The position numbers were made by a program, and so were the translations under genes. Below, one piece after another: positions 59,001 through 64,000 of a DNA stretch of 64,000 nucleotides. Within the stretch, counting starts at the first letter, position 1; each line of letters opens with the position of its first letter. Source of the DNA: Vermamoeba vermiformis (Eukaryota; Tubulinea; Echinamoebida); assembly GCA_045837725.1 (NCBI GenBank), contig JBEWZL010000077.1:310001-374000 (forward strand), written 5' to 3'. The notes under the pieces were generated by a model. The model worked only from the letters and a program-made list of their open reading frames with translations. It ran no database searches and was not told the DNA's origin.

Positions 59001-59429
59001 CTGCTCGCAAAAGAAAGATTAGAAATCGTTGCAGTATAATGAAAGTAACATAATTAATATAATAATTTGGTTGATAATCGGAGAATAAAGAAAGCAATTT
59101 GCGCAAGTGAATTGATCTCGATATTTTTGTGGGACACGTTTTTAAATTGAATTAATTCATATAATACACGCTTAGTTATATCAAGCTTACAAGTAAACAA
59201 AGTTAGCCTTATAAATTAATTATTACGAGATCTACGATATTTTTTATTCAATTGGAGAATTCGAATGGTAATTCAAGCACTACGTACCGTCTTGTAGTTT
59301 AATTGATAGAACCTCTTCAATCCACTGTTTTACTCCTTTTTGCAAATTAATAAACTCATACACACGCTCATCTGGGACGAGAGCGCTGAAGTTTCTCGAT
59401 TCCTCTCTGCGGACTGGTGCTCGGGCCAT
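56011..59429 (-). CDS. Calponin-homology RhoGEF (CH - IQ - DH - PH)
   Basis: The start is taken at ATG 59429 (MARAPVRREESRNFSALVPD). Upstream codons in frame run to a stop and contain only a TTG. The CH domain covers VYEFINLQKGVKQWIEEVLS, LKRGVILCYLMKQIDENAIP, KENISFFLEAVEDYGVPK and IVNVVICLAALAEKA. A basic segment with an IQ-like motif follows (QALIRTRLQRKKYQRM). The DH domain is REKIAKEILSTEVVYVKALK, LSLQMIDQLKKNPKFL and SYLIMPVQRVPRYNLLLEDL (the conserved last helix). The PH domain begins near NLYLLNDMVILGKVEAKKQK. The C-terminus is coiled coil, then Ser/Lys-rich. The predicted job is to load GTP on Rac/Rho at actin. The first intron (about 59280-59003) is unusually long. Start remains uncertain, as a short 5' exon is possible. 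Confidence 0.82.
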
Positions 59430-59907
59430 TGTCAAATTAATAGGCTCAATACGAATCACTGGCCTAGTGTTGTTGAGGACGTTGTATACAATTCGATTCA
59501 AATTAAACGCAAGTAAATTTTAACCATTAAAAATCTTGCTTGACATTTCTGTCATTTGGTGCTCGAACGCACACTTGGTACTCGATACTAAAGCTTTATG
59601 TTTGAAGACTATAATATGTTTCGTGCGACGGGTACTCTTTTCAAGTCTCATCTAAACATCGTTGGTTAAATTTAACTCGCAGAAACGAGTGCAAGCGATT
59701 GCCTTTAATTCGTAAGTTCCTACTCGAGCATATATTTGGGAACAAATTTCGGTTAGTATGACGTGCTACTTGACGTCTATAAAATCAGGAAAATGTCTCT
59801 GACTTTTATTGAAAGTTAAGACGAAGAGAGAATCAACAACCCTTTGTTTTTATCTATATTATCACTATATTTATATCATAATCAAGTACCAATTCAGAGA
59901 TCAAAGC
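59430..59907. other. Divergent promoter region
   Basis: AT-rich sequence between the RhoGEF and the secreted-protein gene. No RNA or motif was recognised. Confidence 0.4.
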
Positions 59908-61366
59908 ATGCGTACTGTAGTTTTATTGACTACTTTATTTTTACTCGCCACATCCGCATTCGCGACGACTTATTGGACCGTTGTATCATCAAGTAATACT
60001 ATTTAACAATATATATCGGCTCGATTTGTCTAATCCTTCATATTTAGTCTCGAGCAGCCAATCTAATATTACAGAAATTGATCCCACGACAGGAGCTTGG
60101 AAAACAATCTGCAGTTTATCAACACAAGGTAATTTTAGCGATAAATAGACAAATATTAATTATGAGACTTGTTTCAAAAGATCACAACCTTTGCTTTTAT
60201 TCCGCCTTTAAGCGCATGATTATTAGCGCCATTTGATTGACCAATATTAGAATTTATGGCGATGTTGTTTTCGTGTTGCTGATTCTAATTGGGTCAGATC
60301 TGCCAAACTCATTTCATGAAACTAACTGGCTGCTTACAGAATACGACTTAAGTCCAGTCTACACTGACAAGCAAAGCAACGCATTTGTTACATACAATAA
60401 GAATACGCAACAGCTTATTTACTTCACAATCTCCGCTTCTCCTTCCGCAGGATCGTGCGATCAAGTTTTGGCACCGGTCAAGCAAGTCGCCTTGCCTTCT
60501 ATTATTACCGCCAACAATGCAGTCGTATTGGAGGTATTTAGAGAAAGCAGCACCTCTGTCTTGGTCGCCACTCAGTACGGAGCAAACAACTATCAGTTTT
60601 CAGTGTACCGCTGGACTTTGAGCACTTCTCAAGTGACCCAATTGGTATGCTTATGATATTATATCGAGTATTAAATGCCTAATATCTAATCCTCGTATTT
60701 GCGTAGTTTTACGTCGACACTCAACAATCGACGGACTCACCAAATCCGATCGGTCCTTTGGCTTTCGACTCACAAAACGATCTCCTCTATAACATTCAAT
60801 ACCGCGGTCTTGGCAGTGCAAATTTCCCGGAAGTCCTTATCTATACTTTTGACGTCAAGAACAACATCACTCGCAATGTCGATGTTCCATTGCTGATCAA
60901 CTGGAGCGGAGGTACTTGACTTCGTTATTAATTATTATATATGTTACTAATGTCGCGCTAGGTCGATTGATGAGCTCGCTTGTTTGGAACGGCGATTCTC
61001 GTCGCATTATTGGTCTCTGGTTCATCGGTACCAAGGCTGACGCACGCATCATCAGTCTCGATCCTAAGACTGGAAATTACGGTGAAAAGTAATCACTTGA
61101 CAATACCGAGTACTTATTATATTAGCACGTACTAACTTGACATTTCTATATTTAGGTACCGCTCAGCAAGCTTGGCGTACTGCATCGAGTTTGAGCCTTA
61201 TATTGCAGGTCTGACCGACAATGTGCTGTTGAGTTGTATGGACACGACAGCGACTAACCAGTACTACACTTCGTTCTCGCTCAAACAAATGAAGTTCAAC
61301 AACTATCCTCAGTTCTACATTGGAGGCGAAGAATACACGCCCAATTATTTGATTCCTATTAATTAA
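59908..61366 (+). CDS. Secreted protein of unknown function
   Basis: The ATG at 59908 gives a clear signal peptide, MRTVVLLTTLFLLATSAFAT. Later exons give ITEIDPTTGAWKTICSLST, LTEYDLSPVYTDKQSNAFVT, LAFDSQNDLLYNIQYRGLGS and NGDSRRIIGLWFIGTK, then RIISLDPKTGNYGE and QMKFNNYPQFYIGGEEYTPN. The recurring pattern of a Trp/Asp-containing beta hairpin with 'DPxTG' turns suggests a beta-propeller, but no family can be named. There is no membrane anchor or GPI-like tail, so the product should be secreted or luminal in endo-lysosomes. N-glycosylation sequons are present. A secreted hydrolase-like or lectin-like propeller is only a guess. Confidence 0.65.
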
Positions 61367-61589
61367 TTCGGCGAGATAGCTCATTTATTTTTCTTGTAGT
61401 TTTAACGTTAGCGACGACCTATTTGCTCGTCACAGTAGATAAAAGAGAACTCTACAGATCCGATCGAATCCAAAATTTCATTGTGGACGTAAACTAACAT
61501 TTCTAACAGCGTGAGTATTCAACAATGATAAGAATATGCACAAGATTTATTACTAATATTACATCGCAGGAACAAGCAAGATACACAGT

Positions 61590-63483
61590 CTAGTACCTCA
61601 ACTTGTCAAAGTAGAACGGATTGTACAAGTAGAGCACTGACTTTGAAATCAAATAAGAGCTCGCTGAGAACGGGAATCGATAGAACATCCACGCTTGCAA
61701 GCCTAAGTACTGCACATTGGCTGCTGTCACGACTCCAAGTTTGGCTTCACCGCTGAAATGTCAAACAGATTAGCACTGCGGTCTATAATATTGTAAGTCA
61801 TATATTAATTATTTACCTTAAATCGTTTGCACGCTCAAGGGCCTTGGGTACTTCACGCTGTTGAACAATAAATAGCTTCAACATGGCGTAGTTGATGCCC
61901 GTTGTAACGAGTGTTTTGAAGCCAACAAGACCCTATGTACGTCATTACTATTACTACATGCATGGGGACTGATTATATTATGAGGTACTTACAGCTGTTG
62001 TCAGACTTAGTGGCAATTTGTTTCGGTAAGCGGCGTAGCTCCATCCAGCAAGAGATGCACCGAACACAACTTGCGTAGCTTTCGTTAAGTACTTTGCATC
62101 GGCCTGAATATAAAAGGTATGCATAAATATATATTATATTGAGCTATATGAATATTTCTTACGCGTTGGTAATTATAATTCCACACTTGCGTCATGTCCC
62201 AATCATTCGAGGCCATGTCGTTGAAATAGACCGTTGATAACATGCCGAAATTAGCCTTATTGTCGTGCAATTTCTTGCTCAAATTGTAATATTTGTCATA
62301 AGTCACTGGATCTTTCTTCAATTCGTCGCGTAATTTCGGGTTGGCCATGTACGATGCCAAAATTAGACCAGTCTTGGTTGGATATGATGTATGAAGTCTA
62401 TCTAAAATATAATACAGCTCTGGTATTCTGCTCAATCGTACGGCACCACTCTCTGTTTGCAACAAATTGCCCATAGATCGGACGACGGATCCAACTTTAT
62501 CAGGAACCTTTTGATCTTTGATTTCTGACTCGCCCATACGATCAGTGTTCTTAAGTATGAGCTCTATCGCACCTTTTTCAATAGCTGCGTGTGCTGCTTC
62601 AGGCACACGAGTAATTTTGTTGAAGAAATCGAGCGTACCCGTCTAAATAAGGAAAGTTTAGTTTTAAATTAACCTAATCGATCAAAATTACGCATAAATT
62701 ATAGTGGATGGTATCATGATTACTTACGTCCCAACGCTTCTGATACTTCAACAACGAAATTGCCAGATCGACTCCACCAACTCGTTTGGCGTGTTCGTAT
62801 GAGATTGGAGACGAGATCAATAGGTAACGCATGTTAGCATCCCAAAGCTCGTTATTATCCTTGGCACTATCAGTCTTCTTTTTTGATCGTGTTTCCGTTT
62901 CGGAAGATGCAGATTTCGAACTTGATTGTGGTAAATTGAGGGCCTTACTAAAGAACGTAACTATTCTAGCTTTGATGTCCTTTTCATCGCCTATCATAAT
63001 AATAAGCAATTAGTGCGCCAACATCAGAAAGATTTCAACCAGCAGATTCGCGATCGGCGGTTGACATTTCGGAAGCTATAATTCAGTAATTACAATATTA
63101 TAACAGTACTTACTCTTCAATGCGTTCAAATCCGTTAATAAATGACGCAAATGAGGCACGGGCTCGATTAAAAACGATGCCACTAAACCTCCAACGACTA
63201 TTCCCAAGCTGCTGCGGGCATTAAGAAAGCGCAAGTACAATTCCTATTATAATGAATAATATTACTATCGGATTATAGCCGCTAATTAATTATAATTTAT
63301 GCATTATAATCTCCGTAGCAATTAAATTCTCCGGATTCGATCGACGGCTTACCTTTTCTTCGTTCACCTAATAAGTATAGCCGGTTAATAATAATATTAT
63401 AAATAAAGATTTAAAAATTTTAGGCTTACCATTCCTTTGAACAGGACTTGATCTTGGAAATGACGAACAGCTTGGCGGAACAT
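61590..63483 (-). CDS. Membrane protein with helical repeats, possibly mitochondrial
   Basis: The ATG at 63483 gives MFRQAVRHFQDQVLFKGM, an amphipathic basic start with no acidic residue until Asp11, like a mitochondrial presequence. Next come a 15-nt exon (VNEEK) and ELYLRFLNARSSLG, then IVVGGLVASFLIEPVP, a possible membrane helix. The middle is helical with ARM-like features (RVGGVDLAISLLKYQK, EAAHAAIEKGAIELILKNTD, ESGAVRLSRIPELYYILDRL). The C-terminal third has three or four membrane segments (TKATQVVFGASLAGWSYAAY, LVGFKTLVTTGINYAMLKLF, LGVVTAANVQYLGLQAWMFY). The stop TAG is at 61592-61590. No enzyme motif is seen, and I do not recognise the family. Confidence 0.6.
62641..62656. promoter_or_regulatory. 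Near-match CArG/Mcm1-like box in an intron
   Basis: GTCTAAATAAGGAAAG: the right half (AATAAGGNAA) is perfect and the left half has CT instead of CC. It lies in an intron of the membrane-protein gene. Confidence 0.3.
63353..63367 (-). other. 15-nt microexon
   Basis: The exon encodes VNEEK between an AG acceptor (63369-63368) and GTAAGC donor. It is in phase with both neighbours. Confidence 0.75.
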
Positions 63484-63774
63484 ATTAACAGATGAAAGCC
63501 TCAATAAAACAATGCAGCTCTTGTGCTATTCTATCAATAAAACGTGAAATCAAATAACCAAAACAGTTGTTGTGAATTTAACGTGAGTTATTAAGATTGA
63601 CAGAAACCCGACACAATTTCGATTTGTTGCAAGATTTGTGTGGCCGATCTGCTCAATCTTTACAAGTTTAATATAATAGTAAGTGGCATTAGGCTATTTA
63701 AATGGCAGATTTAAGTTTGAATGTACGGATTGCGCGCTTTTTTGAACGTCGTCTTAGCAATAAAGGTGATTCAT

Positions 63775-64000
63775 TTATTCACTATCATCATCATCGCCAT
63801 CATCGTTATTATTATTGTTGTTATTATTGTTAGAATCTGATGCGTCTGTACCGTCATTCAATTTTCTTCTCTTGCGCGTTCTTTTTCGCTTCTTCTTTTC
63901 GCCCTAAGTTGCAAATTAGCAACAGAATATAATAACTATTAACTAGTAAATAACGTACATCAGTGCTATTTTCATTCTGTTGCTGTGGTTGTTGAGGAGG
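63775..64000 (-). CDS. 3' end of an Asn/Asp/Lys-rich protein gene
   Basis: Partial gene that continues beyond the right edge. The last exon (about 63902-63775) codes for a basic run KKKRKRTRKRRKLNDG, then Asn repeats and DDGDDDDSE before TAA at 63777-63775. The exon before it starts with PPQQPQQQNENS. The basic cluster looks like a nuclear localisation signal. The protein's function cannot be told from its low-complexity tail. Confidence 0.6.

Noticed and set aside
59430-59501. TTG at 59501 as the start of the RhoGEF
   Set aside because: The frame closes upstream without ATG. The ATG at 59429 keeps the whole CH domain.

Overview
The window is nuclear DNA of a gene-dense, intron-rich unicellular eukaryote, most likely an amoebozoan. 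It carries spliceosomal introns (mostly 45-70 nt, GT-AG, with CTAAC/CTAAT-type branch sites about 10-15 nt before the acceptor), dynein light chain, kinesin, Rab and Ras GTPases, SNAP and ER glycosylation genes, and no bacterial operons. The amoebozoan hint is one gene that carries a cNMP-binding / GRAM / cNMP-binding block as in the Dictyostelium cGMP-binding proteins GbpC and GbpD, plus a TKL-type kinase. Nothing in the window names the species. All gene models were spliced by eye, using donor and acceptor sites, reading-frame continuity and family motifs.

Left part (1-22 kb): a partial 2OG-Fe(II) oxygenase (-), VPS53 (+), a SETD6/RKM-type SET methyltransferase (+), an ankyrin / F-box / pseudo-GTPase protein (+), Derlin (-), STT3 (+), COX17 (-), THOC5 (+), an F-box protein fused to an actin-related protein (+), a non-coding stretch at about 18.9-19.2 kb full of hairpins, and RRP1 (-).

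Middle (22-41.6 kb): two tandem paralogues of an MM3350/pRiA4b-ORF3-like zinc protein (+,+), VMP1 (+), 3-ketoacyl-CoA reductase (-), a Rab7-family GTPase (+) with an AT-AC U12-type intron and a 5-nt microexon, LC8 dynein light chain (+), a PHD / winged-helix / chromo-shadow protein (+), an RGS-RhoGAP-cNB-GRAM-cNB protein (-), and prenylcysteine oxidase fused to a membrane domain (+).

Right part (41.6-64 kb): a TKL kinase (-) with tRNA-Ala(AGC) in an intron, alpha-SNAP (+), a kinesin with a C-terminal PH domain (-), a Ras/Rap GTPase with an N-terminal zinc ribbon (-), a CH-DH-PH RhoGEF (-), a secreted protein of unknown function (+), a membrane protein with helical repeats (-), and the 3' end of an Asn/Asp-rich gene (-).

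Genes work mainly in membrane traffic and the ER (VPS53, alpha-SNAP, Rab7, Derlin, STT3, VMP1, KAR) and in signalling to the cytoskeleton (RGS-RhoGAP, RhoGEF, Ras, kinase, kinesin, LC8), but they are not arranged by pathway. Two recurring palindromes stand out in introns: a serum-response/Mcm1-like box, TTNCC(A/T)AAT(A/T)AGGNAA, and TGACACGTGTCA.
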